Counted from the first letter of the stretch, positions 32,475 to 41,338 are shown. The stretch: 42,380 nt of DNA from an uncultured Collinsella sp. (GCA_959020035.1 CAUEQX010000002.1:1-42380); one strand, 5' to 3'. Notes: generated by a model from the sequence alone, not told the origin. Numbers and translations: made by a program.

Positions 32475-34550
32475 CTACTTGGCGCGACCCTCCTCATAGC
32501 GCTCGACCAGCTTGGCCTGAACGTCATAGGGAACCTGCTCGTAGCCAGCGGGCTTCATGGTAAAGTCACCCGTGCCGCGCGTGATAGAGCGCAGGCGCGT
32601 CGAGTAATCCGTCAGCTCGGCGAGAGGTGCCTGGGCAATGACCACGGTGTCGCCGCGCTCATCGGTCTCCATGCCCGTCACGCGACCGCGCGATGCCGAG
32701 ATGTCACCCATCACGGCGCCGGCGTAGCTCTCGGGGATAGTCACCGTGATTTCCTCGATGGGCTCCAGCACCACCGGGTCGGCATCGGCACATGCCTTGC
32801 GCAGGCCGATGCGAGCCGCCGCGCGGAACGCCATCTCGTTGGAGTCGACGCTGTGATACGAGCCGTCGTACACAGCCACGCGAATGCTCGTGAGCGGATA
32901 GCCGGCAATAATACCGTCCTTCATGGTCTCCTGGACACCCTTGTCCACGGCGGGGATGAGCGAGCGCGGGATGCGACCACCCACGACCTCGTCTACAAAC
33001 TCATAGCCATCGCTCGTGCCGTCGGGCCCAATGAGCGGCTCAACGCGCAGCCAGCAGTCGCCATACTGGCCGGCACCGCCGGTCTGCTTCTTGTGGCGAC
33101 CCTGGGCGCTCGCCGTGCGGCGGATGGTCTCGCGATACGGAATGCGGATCGGCACGCTCTTGGCCACGACCTTGGTGCGATCCTCCAAACGGTTAAGCAA
33201 CACCGAAACCTGCGCCTCACCAACGGCGGAGATAATGGTCTGGCCGGTCTCCTCGTCGCGGTCGATGCTCATAGTCGGATCGGCCTTGCAGGCCTTCTCG
33301 ATAAACGTGTAAAGCTTTTCCTCATCGCCGCGATTCTCGGCCTCGATGGCGATGCGGTACTGCGAGTTGGGGAACTTAAACGCCGCAGCCTCGACCTTGC
33401 CGGTAATCGAGAGCGTATCACCCGTCTCGGCAGCCAGCTTAGGCGCTACGATGATGTCGCCGGCATAGGCGTGGCCGACCTCGGTCATGTCGCGGCCGCA
33501 CATCACATACAGGTGAGCCAGACGCTCGCCCTTACGCGTGCGTGCATTGATCAGCTCTAGGCCCGGCTCAAGCGTGCCTGTCAGCACCTTGATAAAGCTG
33601 ATGCGGCCCTGCTGCGGATCGGCCAGGGTCTTAAACACAAATGCCACCGGACGGTCATCGTCACTCGAGATCTTAAGCGAATCGCCGTCGATGAGCGGCA
33701 TCTCGCCGTAGTCCGTCGGCGCCGGAAAGTACGTGGCGATGTCGTCCATCAGCGAGTTGACGCCCTGCTCCTTAATGCAATCGCCCGCAAAGACCGGCAC
33801 AAAGATGCGCTCGGCGATCGCCTTCGACAGCAGGCCTTCAAGCTCCTCCTGCGTCAGCGTCTCCTCGCCTTCCAGGTACTTCATCATCAGCTCATCGTCA
33901 GCCTCGGCCACCAGCTCGCACAGATGGTCATGGGCCTCCTCGGCCTGGGCACGATACTCCTCGGGAATCTCCGACTCAACGGCTTCGGTGCCGTTGCAAT
34001 GGCGCGCCTTCATGCGCACCAGGTCGATGATGCCGTCAAAGTCCTCGCCCTCGCCCCAGGGAAGGGTCACGGCGCCCAGGCGCGTGCCAAAGCGCTCCTG
34101 CAGCAGGTCCATCGTGGTCGCAAAGCTGGCCTCGGAGCGCGACAGGCGGTTTACGAACACCGCACGCGCCAGGCGCAGGTCCTCGGCGGCATACCAGAGC
34201 TTAACCGTCGTAGGCTGCGGGCCGGCCTCGGCGTCGACCACAAACAGAGCCGTCTCGCAGACGCTCATCGCGGCAAAGGCGTCGCCGATAAAATCGGGGT
34301 AGCACGGGGCATCGAGCACATTGATGCGCGCGCCCTTCCAGTCGATCGGCGCGATGGTCGTCGAGATGGAGAATGAACGCTTGACCTCTTCAGGGTCATA
34401 GTCGAGCGTGGGCTTGGTGCCGTCGTGGCCGCCCAGGCGGGCGGTCTTGCCGGAAAGGTGGAGCATGGCCTCGGCGAGTGAAGTCTTGCCCACCCCGCCT
34501 TGGCCTACGAGCACCACGTTCCTTACATTGCCGGTCTTGGGAGCACCCAT
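32475..34550 (-). CDS. Divergent EF-G paralogue (elongation factor G-like)
   Basis: A 691-residue five-domain translational GTPase-like protein, cytosolic. G1 GQGGVGKT (16-23) is intact, but G3 reads DAPCYPDF (80-87) instead of DTPGHVDF, losing the catalytic His, and G4 reads NRLS (134-137) instead of NKxD. Domains II-V are complete (VFKTLADPQQGRISFIKVLTG, SYHSVDSNEMAFRAAA, ALVEPIEEITVT-like LEPIEEITVTIPESY, GRVTGMETD). It resembles EF-G2/FusA2-type proteins rather than the housekeeping EF-G, which is normally beside tuf and rps genes. Role unknown. AAGGAGG lies five bases before the ATG at 34550. A TTGTCT-17-TATTCA promoter candidate lies upstream. Confidence 0.9.
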   Translation of the reverse strand: MGAPKTGNVRNVVLVGQGGVGKTSLAEAMLHLSGKTARLGGHDGTKPTLDYDPEEVKRSFSISTTIAPIDWKGARINVLDAPCYPDFIGDAFAAMSVCETALFVVDAEAGPQPTTVKLWYAAEDLRLARAVFVNRLSRSEASFATTMDLLQERFGTRLGAVTLPWGEGEDFDGIIDLVRMKARHCNGTEAVESEIPEEYRAQAEEAHDHLCELVAEADDELMMKYLEGEETLTQEELEGLLSKAIAERIFVPVFAGDCIKEQGVNSLMDDIATYFPAPTDYGEMPLIDGDSLKISSDDDRPVAFVFKTLADPQQGRISFIKVLTGTLEPGLELINARTRKGERLAHLYVMCGRDMTEVGHAYAGDIIVAPKLAAETGDTLSITGKVEAAAFKFPNSQYRIAIEAENRGDEEKLYTFIEKACKADPTMSIDRDEETGQTIISAVGEAQVSVLLNRLEDRTKVVAKSVPIRIPYRETIRRTASAQGRHKKQTGGAGQYGDCWLRVEPLIGPDGTSDGYEFVDEVVGGRIPRSLIPAVDKGVQETMKDGIIAGYPLTSIRVAVYDGSYHSVDSNEMAFRAAARIGLRKACADADPVVLEPIEEITVTIPESYAGAVMGDISASRGRVTGMETDERGDTVVIAQAPLAELTDYSTRLRSITRGTGDFTMKPAGYEQVPYDVQAKLVERYEEGRAK

Positions 34551-34724
34551 GATGACCTCCTTGCAGGGCCGCGCGCAATGCGCGACGCCAACGGGGAGAG
34601 TTCGCGGTCGGTGCCATCCCGGGAGCAGCATGGTCGGCAACCGAGCCGACTCACCCTCCAAATGTCCTATGCCACCACCCTACCCTCACGGGCGGCTGTC
34701 CATGCACACCTTTCGGCGCACGTA

Positions 34725-34753
34725 TGAATACAGGCGGCGAGAGGAAGAGACAA
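34725..34753 (-). promoter_or_regulatory. Candidate promoter of the EF-G-like gene
   Basis: On the minus strand TTGTCT (34748-34753), a 17-base spacer and TATTCA (34725-34730). The leader to the ATG would be about 170 bases; nothing else is seen in 34551-34790. Confidence 0.35.
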
Positions 34754-34790
34754 ACTTGTGAGGCGATTATTGAACTCCGTCGATGCAAAC

Positions 34791-34828
34791 AAAAAGCCGC
34801 CACAGACCGTAAGACCTGCGGCGGCTTC
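34791..34828 (-). terminator. Terminator of the amino acid ABC importer operon
   Basis: On the minus strand AAGCCGCC-GCAG and CTG-GGCGGCTT arms pair around about ten bases, followed by TTTTTG. It is 33 bases past the stop at 34861. Confidence 0.88.
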
Positions 34829-34860
34829 GCCTCAATTAATAGTTGAGTAAATACCTGAGC

Positions 34861-35625
34861 CTACCCCTCGATACGGCTCAAGAACTCACGCGTGCGCTGC
34901 TCGCGCGGATGGTCGATGACCTGCTCGGCAGGCCCCTCCTCGACAATGCGGCCGCCATCCATAAAGACCACGCGGTCGGCAACATCGCGCGCAAACTGCA
35001 TTGCGTGGGTCACAATCACCATCGTCATATTCTGCGCGGCAAGGTCTTTAATGACACGCAGCACCTCGGCCGTCAGCTCGGGATCGAGTGCCGAGGTCGG
35101 CTCGTCAAAGAACAGGATCTCCGGATCGAGCGCCAAGGCGCGGGCGATACTCACACGCTGTTGCTGGCCACCCGAAAGCTCACACGGCACCTTGTTCTCG
35201 TTGCCCGTCAGCCCCATTTGCGCAATCAGCTCGTGAGCGCGGGCTTCCGCCTGCTCGCGCGGGCGCTTAAGCACGCGGATCGGCGCGTCGATGATGTTTT
35301 TCATCACGGTATAGTGCGGGAACAGGTTGTAATTTTGGAACACCAGACCGAATCGCGAGCGCGCCTGCTTGGGCACATCGCCCTTCGCATAGACCGCGCC
35401 CGAACCCGCATCCGTCGCAACGGTAAGGTCGCCAAACGAGAGCGAGCCTCCGTCGAGTGTCTCGAGCAGCGTGGCACACCGCAGCAGCGTGGACTTGCCG
35501 CCGCCCGAAGGCCCGATAATCGCCACGACCTCGCCACGCTTCACCTCAAGCGAGATATCCTTGAGCACCTCATTGCCGCCAAACGCCTTGCGCGCGTTTT
35601 CGATTTTCATCACTGAGTTAGTCAT
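34861..35625 (-). CDS. Polar amino acid ABC importer, ATP-binding protein
   Basis: A 254-residue GlnQ/HisP-type ATPase powering uptake. Walker A GPSGGGKST, Q-loop FQNYNLFPHYTV, signature LSGGQQQRVSIARAL, Walker B ILFFDEPTSALDPE and switch His in VIVTHAMQFA are all canonical. Residues at the end (DHPREQRTREFLSRI) match the family. Third gene of the operon, overlapping the permease gene by eight bases. I chose the ATG at 35625 (MTNSVMKIEN); a second ATG at 35610 is possible. The amino acid is not readable from this subunit. Confidence 0.95.
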   Translation of the reverse strand: MTNSVMKIENARKAFGGNEVLKDISLEVKRGEVVAIIGPSGGGKSTLLRCATLLETLDGGSLSFGDLTVATDAGSGAVYAKGDVPKQARSRFGLVFQNYNLFPHYTVMKNIIDAPIRVLKRPREQAEARAHELIAQMGLTGNENKVPCELSGGQQQRVSIARALALDPEILFFDEPTSALDPELTAEVLRVIKDLAAQNMTMVIVTHAMQFARDVADRVVFMDGGRIVEEGPAEQVIDHPREQRTREFLSRIEG

Positions 35626-36271
35626 GATAATAGTCCAGCTTCTTTTCGGCGGCGCCCAGCAGCATCTCGACCACAAAGTTAAAGACCCAGTAGATCAGCG
35701 CCGCGATCGCAAACGGCACCATGCTCACCTGCGAGGCGACCAGCGCCTTGGCCGTCGAGAACATCTCACCCACGCCAATGGCAAACGCCAGCGACGTGTC
35801 CTTGACCAGCGTGATAATCTCGTTGCCCATCGCCGGCAGAATACGCTTGGCGACCTGCGGCATCACGATATACAGAAACGTCTGCACGCGCGAATAGCCC
35901 AGCACCTCGGCAGCCTCGTATTGACCGCGCGGAATGGACTGCAAGCCCGAGCGATAGAGCTCGGCAAAGTAACCGGCGTAGTTGATGATGAACGCCACGA
36001 CGCACGCCGTCCACTTGGAATCGGGCGTGAGCGAAATGCCAAACACGTAGTACGGGGCAAAGTAGATGGCAAACATCTGCAGCATGAGCGGCGTACCGCG
36101 CATGACCGAAATGTAGATGCGCGCAATCCAGCGAAGCGGCGCGATTTTGCTCATGCGCATAAACGCCACGGGAATTCCCAGCGGAATCGACCCCAACAGC
36201 GTCAGCACAAACAACTGCAAACTGACCAAGAACCCCTGGCTAAGCATCTGCATCATGACCTGAATAGACAT
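35618..36271 (-). CDS. Polar amino acid ABC importer, permease
   Basis: A 217-residue membrane protein of the HisM/GlnP family with about five helices. The EAA loop, coupling to the ATPase, reads YEAAEVLGYSRVQTFLYIVMP; VMRGTPLMLQMF and the C-terminal NFVVEMLLG are family-typical. The start ATG overlaps the stop of the binding-protein gene (TAATG), so translation is coupled. A single permease is present; a homodimer is likely. Confidence 0.95.
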   Translation of the reverse strand: MSIQVMMQMLSQGFLVSLQLFVLTLLGSIPLGIPVAFMRMSKIAPLRWIARIYISVMRGTPLMLQMFAIYFAPYYVFGISLTPDSKWTACVVAFIINYAGYFAELYRSGLQSIPRGQYEAAEVLGYSRVQTFLYIVMPQVAKRILPAMGNEIITLVKDTSLAFAIGVGEMFSTAKALVASQVSMVPFAIAALIYWVFNFVVEMLLGAAEKKLDYYHD

Positions 36272-37131
36272 TACTTGAGCACCCAATTATCGAAAGATAG
36301 ACCATAGCTTGAATACTTGTCGCAGAGATCCTTAACCGTACCGTCATCGTAGAGTGCCTTGAGCGACTCGGTCACGGCGTCGGCCGACTTGGTGTCGCCC
36401 TTCTTAAAGCCGACGGCGTAGTGCTCGCTGGACAGCGGCTCATCAAGCTGCGTATAAGCATCGGGCTTGGCGGCAAGCTGATACTGGGCAATCGAAAGGT
36501 CGCAAGCCACGGCATCGACCGCGCCGCTCTCGAGCTGCATAAAGGCCGTGTTGTACTCGCCGATCGTGTCGAGCGTGGCAAACGTCGCCGCCAGATCCTT
36601 CTGGTCACCCTCGAGCACATCCTGCGCAGCGGAATCGGTCTGGGTAATCACGGTCTTGCCGGCAAGATCGTCCCAGCTCTTGATGTCTGCATCCTTCTTT
36701 ACCACCAGCACCTGCTCGTTGAGCATGTACGGCTCGGAGAACGTGTAGTCGTCCTCGCGACCCTCCATGGTAAAGCCGTTCCAGATGCAGTTGATGGCAC
36801 CCGAGTTGAGCAGCGTATCCTTGGCATCCCAGTCGATGGCCTCGTATTTGACCTCCCAGCCCTGCTTGTCGGCAACAGCCTTGGCCAGATCGAGATCAAA
36901 GCCGGTGTACTCGCCGTCGTCGCCCACAAAGCCGTACGGAGGATAGGACTTATCAAAGCCCACCACGAGCTTCTTGGACTCCGCAGCGCCCTTCACGTCC
37001 TTGGCCGCGGCAGAGCCAGCAGCGGAGCCCTTGCCGGCGCCACCGCCGCAGCCGACAAGACCAAGGCCAAGCACCGTGGCGAGCGAACCGGCTAGACCAA
37101 CAAACTGACGACGAGACATATCTGTATTCAT
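36271..37131 (-). CDS. Polar amino acid ABC importer, lipoprotein binding protein
   Basis: A 286-residue substrate-binding lipoprotein. SRRQFVGLAGSLATVLGLGL ahead of the lipobox LVGC has a twin-arginine pattern, suggesting Tat export before lipidation. The mature domain has VVGFDKSYPPYGFVGDDGEYTG, FDLDLAKAVA, GFTMEGRE and the PAAT hinge (KTVITQTDSAAQDVL). The amino acid cannot be fixed by eye; cystine, glutamine or another polar residue are options. ATG at 37131 with GGGGGA upstream. The shared dyad at 37152-37167 sits between promoter and ATG. Confidence 0.93.
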   Translation of the reverse strand: MNTDMSRRQFVGLAGSLATVLGLGLVGCGGGAGKGSAAGSAAAKDVKGAAESKKLVVGFDKSYPPYGFVGDDGEYTGFDLDLAKAVADKQGWEVKYEAIDWDAKDTLLNSGAINCIWNGFTMEGREDDYTFSEPYMLNEQVLVVKKDADIKSWDDLAGKTVITQTDSAAQDVLEGDQKDLAATFATLDTIGEYNTAFMQLESGAVDAVACDLSIAQYQLAAKPDAYTQLDEPLSSEHYAVGFKKGDTKSADAVTESLKALYDDGTVKDLCDKYSSYGLSFDNWVLK

Positions 37132-37150
37132 GGTATTCCCCCTTGGTGGC

Positions 37151-37168
37151 ACTTTAGTTAAGTAAAGT
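37151..37168. promoter_or_regulatory. Shared CTTTA-N6-TAAAG operator candidate (importer operon)
   Basis: ACTTTAGTTAAGTAAAGT is the most symmetric of three related sites (others 12257-12272, 41212-41227). It lies downstream of the candidate promoter (37188-37216), about 20 bases before the start codon. A partial copy, CACTTTAGTGAG, lies in the promoter spacer at 37194-37205. Confidence 0.6.
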
Positions 37169-37187
37169 GATTCGTGTAACGTCCAGA

Positions 37188-37216
37188 ATCATACACTTTA
37201 GTGAGATGGAGTACAA
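37188..37216 (-). promoter_or_regulatory. Candidate promoter of the amino acid importer operon
   Basis: On the minus strand TTGTAC (37211-37216), a 17-base spacer and TATGAT (37188-37193). Predicted start near 37181, so the dyad at 37151-37168 would lie in the early transcript. Confidence 0.45.
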
Positions 37217-37222
37217 GGGAGG

Positions 37223-37373
37223 GTTTGCCCGGCGTGGGCGGGGAGCGGCGCGTAATTAAGTTTCCTGCTCTACAGTCCTGCGCAAGACGGAAAGCACATT
37301 AAGTGCTTTCCTTTGCGTGCGGAACTCGCGATAAACTTAATTACGCGCCGCTTCCCGCCCACGCCGGGCAAAC
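37223..37373. repeat. Nested long inverted repeat, family copy 3
   Basis: Outer arms 37223-37263 and 37333-37373 pair over 41 bases with one G-T pair; the inner hairpin GGAAAGCAC/GTGCTTTCC is at 37289-37311. The core TCCTGCGCAAGACGGAAAG resembles that of 10870-10994 (CTCCGCAGGACGAAAG). It lies between two divergent genes, so it is not a terminator for them. Confidence 0.9.
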
Positions 37374-37480
37374 ATCGTTGGACTTATCACTGACATGAAA
37401 TAGGCGCTTGTATATCGTCCGCTAGCTTGGCACGGTACAATGCTTTCAGCTTTCAATTTGTAAATTAGTGGGGTTAATTC

Positions 37481-38929
37481 ATGGCAGAATCTCGTGCGGA
37501 GCGTAAGGCTCGTCGTGCTTTGACCGAGGCGGCTGAGGGGTCAGAGGAGAAAAAATCTTCTCAGAAATCCAAGTCGTCTCAGGACGCGAAGGGTAAGTCG
37601 GCCAAGAGCAAGGCTAAGGCCAAGCGTCCCGGCTCTCGTCGGAGCGAGGATAAGGCATCTCAGACTCGCTCCAAGCGCCCGTATAAGAATCCGGTTCCGT
37701 CTGCGCGCAAGGCCGTTGATCCCAAGTCTCCTTGTTCGATCATGAAAGCTTGCGGTGGGTGTACGGCGCTCAATCGTCCTTATAAGAAGCAGTTGGCGAC
37801 CAAGCAGGCTGCTATGGAGGAGCTTTTTGCTGCTCTTTGCGAGCACGAGGGTATTAGCGTCGACCCCATTCGTGGTATGGGCGTCACCCTGGGCGACCCG
37901 GGTAAATATCCCGCGCCGCGTGGCTTTCGTCATAAGGCTGCCACTCCCTTTGCTCCCGGCAAGGAGGGTGCTGTCCGTTGCGGTTTCTTTGAGCGCGGCA
38001 CGCACAAGATCGTTGCCGTACCCGAGTGTCCTGTCGAGGCACCGGGTGCCCGTCAGATTCTCAACGGCATCGCACGCGAAGCTGAGCGGCTGCATATTCC
38101 CGCCTTTAATGAGGACAAGCATCTTGGTTTACTTCGCTATGCCGTCGTCCGCTGCGGTTGGCGTACCGACCAGGTCATGGTCACGCTCGTGACCGCTCAG
38201 CGCGACTTGCCGCATGCGCAGGAGTTCTTTGAGGCTGTCGCCGCACTCAATCCGCACATCGTCACCGTCGCCCAAAACATCAACGGACGTCCCGGCAACG
38301 CCATCCTCGGCGAGGAAACCCGCATTGTATATGGCGCCGAGTGCATGCGCGACCAGCTGCTCGGCTGCGAGTTCGATATCTCCCCCACCGCGTTCTACCA
38401 GACCAACCCGCAGCAGACCGAGCTGCTCTATCAGCTCGCGATTGACGGCATGGACCTGCAGCAGGGCGACGTACTCATGGATGCCTATTGCGGTAGCGGA
38501 ACTATCGGCCTGTGCGCAGCCAAAGCCGCCCAGGACAAGGGCGTCGGCATTATGCTGCTTGGCGTGGAGCGCAACCACGCCGGCATTGCCGACGCACGTC
38601 GTAATGCCGAGCTCAACGGCCTCACCCGCAGCGCTTGGTTTATGGCTGACGATGCCACCGACTACATCCTAGATGCCGCCGACAACAACGAGCGGGTCGA
38701 TGTCCTTTCCATCGATCCGCCGCGCGCCGGCTCTACCCCCGAGTTCCTCGAAGCTGCCTGCGCGCTTAAGCCGCGCCGCATCACCTATATCAGCTGCAAC
38801 CCCGTGACTCAAGAGCGCGACCTGCATCAGCTTCTCGACGGAGGCTATCGCCTGCTCAAGATCACGCCCGTCGACATGTTTCCTCACACCGACCACACCG
38901 AAACCGTAGCGGTCCTCGAACGTCGCTAA
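37481..38929 (+). CDS. 23S rRNA uracil-5-methyltransferase (RlmD/RlmCD family)
   Basis: A 482-residue TrmA/RlmD-family SAM enzyme that methylates U in rRNA or tRNA. Residues 1-80 are a Lys/Ser/Arg-rich extension in place of the usual TRAM domain, perhaps RNA-binding. Iron-sulfur cysteines are C85, C91, C94 (SPCSIMKACGGC) and C183 (PECP). The catalytic domain has FYQTNPQQTELLY, DAYCGSGTIGL (SAM), SIDPPRAG and the nucleophile in YISCNPVTQERDL. Which uracil is methylated (1939, 747 or tRNA U54) is open. GGGG precedes the ATG weakly. The first 250 bases use more T-ending codons than the rest. Confidence 0.92.
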   Translation: MAESRAERKARRALTEAAEGSEEKKSSQKSKSSQDAKGKSAKSKAKAKRPGSRRSEDKASQTRSKRPYKNPVPSARKAVDPKSPCSIMKACGGCTALNRPYKKQLATKQAAMEELFAALCEHEGISVDPIRGMGVTLGDPGKYPAPRGFRHKAATPFAPGKEGAVRCGFFERGTHKIVAVPECPVEAPGARQILNGIAREAERLHIPAFNEDKHLGLLRYAVVRCGWRTDQVMVTLVTAQRDLPHAQEFFEAVAALNPHIVTVAQNINGRPGNAILGEETRIVYGAECMRDQLLGCEFDISPTAFYQTNPQQTELLYQLAIDGMDLQQGDVLMDAYCGSGTIGLCAAKAAQDKGVGIMLLGVERNHAGIADARRNAELNGLTRSAWFMADDATDYILDAADNNERVDVLSIDPPRAGSTPEFLEAACALKPRRITYISCNPVTQERDLHQLLDGGYRLLKITPVDMFPHTDHTETVAVLERR

Positions 38930-38956
38930 CCAACCTCAGTAGATTTTTGGGACAAG

Positions 38957-38990
38957 AAAGGGGGCGACCCGTCTGGGCCGCCCCCTTCGC
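38957..38990. terminator. Terminator between the methyltransferase and PHP genes
   Basis: GGGGGCG and CGCCCCC with inner CCC/GGG pair around GTCT; flanked by AAAG on the left and TTCGCTT on the right. Confidence 0.8.
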
Positions 38991-39007
38991 TTGGTTTATA
39001 AATTCCG

Positions 39008-39829
39008 CTACATCCCCTTGCACAGGTCGCACACGCCGGCTGCCGCCATCTCGCGCAGCAGCGTCTCGCGATCGCGCGTCACGATCAGATCCAACGGGAA
39101 GTGAATCTCGTCGAGCATCTTGCGAGCGTAATCGAGCTTACCAATTGCCATGCCAATGTGCGCATCGGTCGAAACGCCAATGCCCACGCCCAGCTCGGCG
39201 CAGCGCTCGGCGATCTTGCGGCATACGGCCCAATGCTCAGTGTCGACACCGTGTTCAAGACTATGGTTGTTGATCTCAATAATCTTGTGCTTGGCCTTAG
39301 CTGCCAACAGCACCTCGTCGATATCGAACGGCACGCCCGAACGCCCCGTGTGACCCAGCATGAACACCTTGGGGTGCTCCAGGGCATTGATATACATCTC
39401 GGTCGTCTGGGCCAGCGTCGCGCCCTCGGCAAACTGCGGGTTATGCACGCTTGCCACCAAATAATCCAAATTACGCGTCACCAAATCGAACAGCGAATGC
39501 TGGTGACTGTACGAATCGCCGGCAATATCGAGCGAAACGGGAATGTCCTCGCCAAACAGGCCTCCATCCAGCGAAACGATATCGGCCTCGGCGCCGCGAA
39601 GCACCAGCACGCCGCTCCGAATGCGCGGCCAGATATCCTGGTTAATAAAGAATTGGAAACTGCGCAGGTCATTGGGACAAGGCGTAACCATCGAGCTTAA
39701 ATGATCGGCGGAACCGAGCACCTGAAGGCCGCGCTCTGCCGCCCAATAGATGTTCTCCTCGATGGTTGAGTACGCATGCGCAGAGAACATCGTATGAGTA
39801 TGAATATCACAAGAAAGAAGGTAGGGCAT
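39008..39829 (-). CDS. PHP-domain phosphoesterase (YcdX-like)
   Basis: A 273-residue metal-dependent hydrolase. CDIHTHTMFSAHAYS (H10, H12), GSADHLS, ASVHNPQF, LGHTGRSG, EINNHSLEHG and GVSTDAHIG give the metal-binding His/Asp set of the PHP family, closest in look to YcdX-type phosphatases. The substrate is unknown (phosphoesters, histidinol phosphate-like). AAGGAG lies six bases before the ATG at 39829. Convergent with the methyltransferase gene. Confidence 0.9.
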   Translation of the reverse strand: MPYLLSCDIHTHTMFSAHAYSTIEENIYWAAERGLQVLGSADHLSSMVTPCPNDLRSFQFFINQDIWPRIRSGVLVLRGAEADIVSLDGGLFGEDIPVSLDIAGDSYSHQHSLFDLVTRNLDYLVASVHNPQFAEGATLAQTTEMYINALEHPKVFMLGHTGRSGVPFDIDEVLLAAKAKHKIIEINNHSLEHGVDTEHWAVCRKIAERCAELGVGIGVSTDAHIGMAIGKLDYARKMLDEIHFPLDLIVTRDRETLLREMAAAGVCDLCKGM

Positions 39830-39929
39830 CGGGTCTCCTTGTCCAGTATGGCCGTCGCGTATATTCATTGTACGCATAGCTTTCGGCAGTCGTAAAACTG
39901 CTTCATCCCAATCACACAACGGCATAGAC

Positions 39930-39962
39930 AACGGGGTTTGGCTTAAAACCAAACCCCGTTTC
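39930..39962. terminator. Hairpin between aminotransferase and PHP genes
   Basis: ACGGGGTTTGG and CCAAACCCCGT form a perfect 11-base stem around GCTTAAAA-like loop bases, just past the aminotransferase stop. T runs are short. Confidence 0.65.
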
Positions 39963-39988
39963 ACGTAAAACATTGTAAGCAGAGCGCT

Positions 39989-41179
39989 TTACTTTCGACG
40001 ATATTCGTCGGCCAGCTGCTTCCAGGCAGACAGCGAGTTGACGATTGTCTCATAGCTCACGCAGTAGCCCAGGCGGAACCAGCCCGGCATGCCAAAGCTA
40101 TCCGAAGGCACCGCGAGCAGCTCATACTTCTTCGCGCGCTCGCAGAAGGCATTTGCATCGGGCTCCAGCGTTTTCACCCACAGGTAGAACGCGCCATCCG
40201 GCTCAACATAGGTGTAGCCGTACTCCGCTAGTGCGTCGGTAAGCGCGGTGCGGTTGCGCGCATAGGCCTCGACATCGCTCGGTTCATCAATGCAGTCGAT
40301 GATTACACGCTGGAAGAGGGCCGGTGCGCACACGAAGCCCAGCGTGCGGGCGGCACCGGCAACGGCCGGCATTAGACGAGCTGCCTGAGGATTCGTATTG
40401 GGAACCAGGATCCACCCGACGCGCTCGCCCGGTAGCGAAAGCGACTTGGAATACGAGTAGCACACGATGGTGTGCTCGTAGATCGAAGGCACCCAAGGCA
40501 CCTCGGCGCCATAGACAATCTCACGATACGGCTCATCAGAGATGAGCATAATCGGATTCTCGGGATCGCGCTGAGCGTTAGCCTCGCGCAGAACATTGGC
40601 CAGTCGCGTCAGCGTGTCGCGTGTATATACGGCACCGGTCGGATTGTTGGGCGAGTCGATGATGACGGCAGCCGTCTTATCGGTAATCGCCTTGAGCACG
40701 TTACTCACGCTCAGCTGGAACGTATCTTCATCGGCGAGCGCCTCGATACACGTACAGCCGGCCTTCTCAATCCACACGCGATACTCCGGGAAGTACGGGG
40801 CGATAACAATGACCTCGTCACCCGGGTTCGTAACGGCATTGAGCGTGCAGGTGAGCGAAGCCGCCGCGCCCACGGTCATAAAGACGTCCTTGCGCTCATA
40901 GCTCGTGCCAAAGCGGCGGTTGAGCGATTCGGCGACGGCTGCTCGACATTGCGGCAGGCCCGGAGCGGGGGTGTAGCCGTGCAGCTGGTCACTCGGCAGC
41001 TCCAGGGCCTTCTTAATGGATTCAGCCACGGCAGCGGGCGCCGGAACACTCGGGTTGCCCAGCGAGAAATCGAACACGTTTTCCGCACCGATCTGTGCCT
41101 TGCGCTCAAGACCATAGCTAAAGATCTCGCGGATGATGGAGCTTTCCGCACCGCGAGCATACATAGTTTCGTTGATCAT
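39989..41179 (-). CDS. Class I PLP aminotransferase (aspartate aminotransferase-like)
   Basis: A 396-residue fold type I aminotransferase. FSLGNPSVPAP, GYTPAPGLPQCR, APYFPEYRVW, IIDSPNNPTGAVYT (N179) and SDEPYREIVY (D215) are typical; the PLP lysine is K245 in SYSKSLSLPGERVGW. It most resembles AspC/AraT-type enzymes, so aspartate, aromatic or alanine transamination are all possible. AAGGGG lies five bases before the ATG. TACAAT at 41204-41209 (minus) is a candidate -10 and the shared dyad at 41212-41227 occupies the promoter spacer. Confidence 0.93.
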   Translation of the reverse strand: MINETMYARGAESSIIREIFSYGLERKAQIGAENVFDFSLGNPSVPAPAAVAESIKKALELPSDQLHGYTPAPGLPQCRAAVAESLNRRFGTSYERKDVFMTVGAAASLTCTLNAVTNPGDEVIVIAPYFPEYRVWIEKAGCTCIEALADEDTFQLSVSNVLKAITDKTAAVIIDSPNNPTGAVYTRDTLTRLANVLREANAQRDPENPIMLISDEPYREIVYGAEVPWVPSIYEHTIVCYSYSKSLSLPGERVGWILVPNTNPQAARLMPAVAGAARTLGFVCAPALFQRVIIDCIDEPSDVEAYARNRTALTDALAEYGYTYVEPDGAFYLWVKTLEPDANAFCERAKKYELLAVPSDSFGMPGWFRLGYCVSYETIVNSLSAWKQLADEYRRK

Positions 41180-41211
41180 CTGTTCCCCTTTCGCATAGGC
41201 GGTATTGTACG

Positions 41212-41227
41212 CTTTAGTTGAGCAAAG
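41212..41227. promoter_or_regulatory. Shared CTTTA-N6-TAAAG operator candidate (aminotransferase)
   Basis: CTTTAGTTGAGCAAAG, one base off a perfect CTTTA/TAAAG pair on the right arm. It sits directly upstream of the TACAAT -10 of the aminotransferase gene, where a bound repressor would block RNA polymerase. Confidence 0.55.
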
Positions 41228-41280
41228 TACCGCAGTAAAGCCAACTGAAATTCATCAATCCGCTATCCGATATCCGTCAA

Positions 41281-41338
41281 TTGATTGGGGACAGACTTAA
41301 ATGCGTGAAAACGCTCATTTAAGTCTGTCCCCAATCAA
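41281..41338. repeat. Perfect 23-bp inverted repeat (GGGGACAG type)
   Basis: The arms 41281-41303 and 41316-41338 are exact reverse complements (TTGATTGGGGACAG... and ...CTGTCCCCAATCAA) around 12 bases. GGGGACAG palindromes of this kind are often found near REP-associated Y1 transposases. No transposase gene is present here. Confidence 0.85.
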
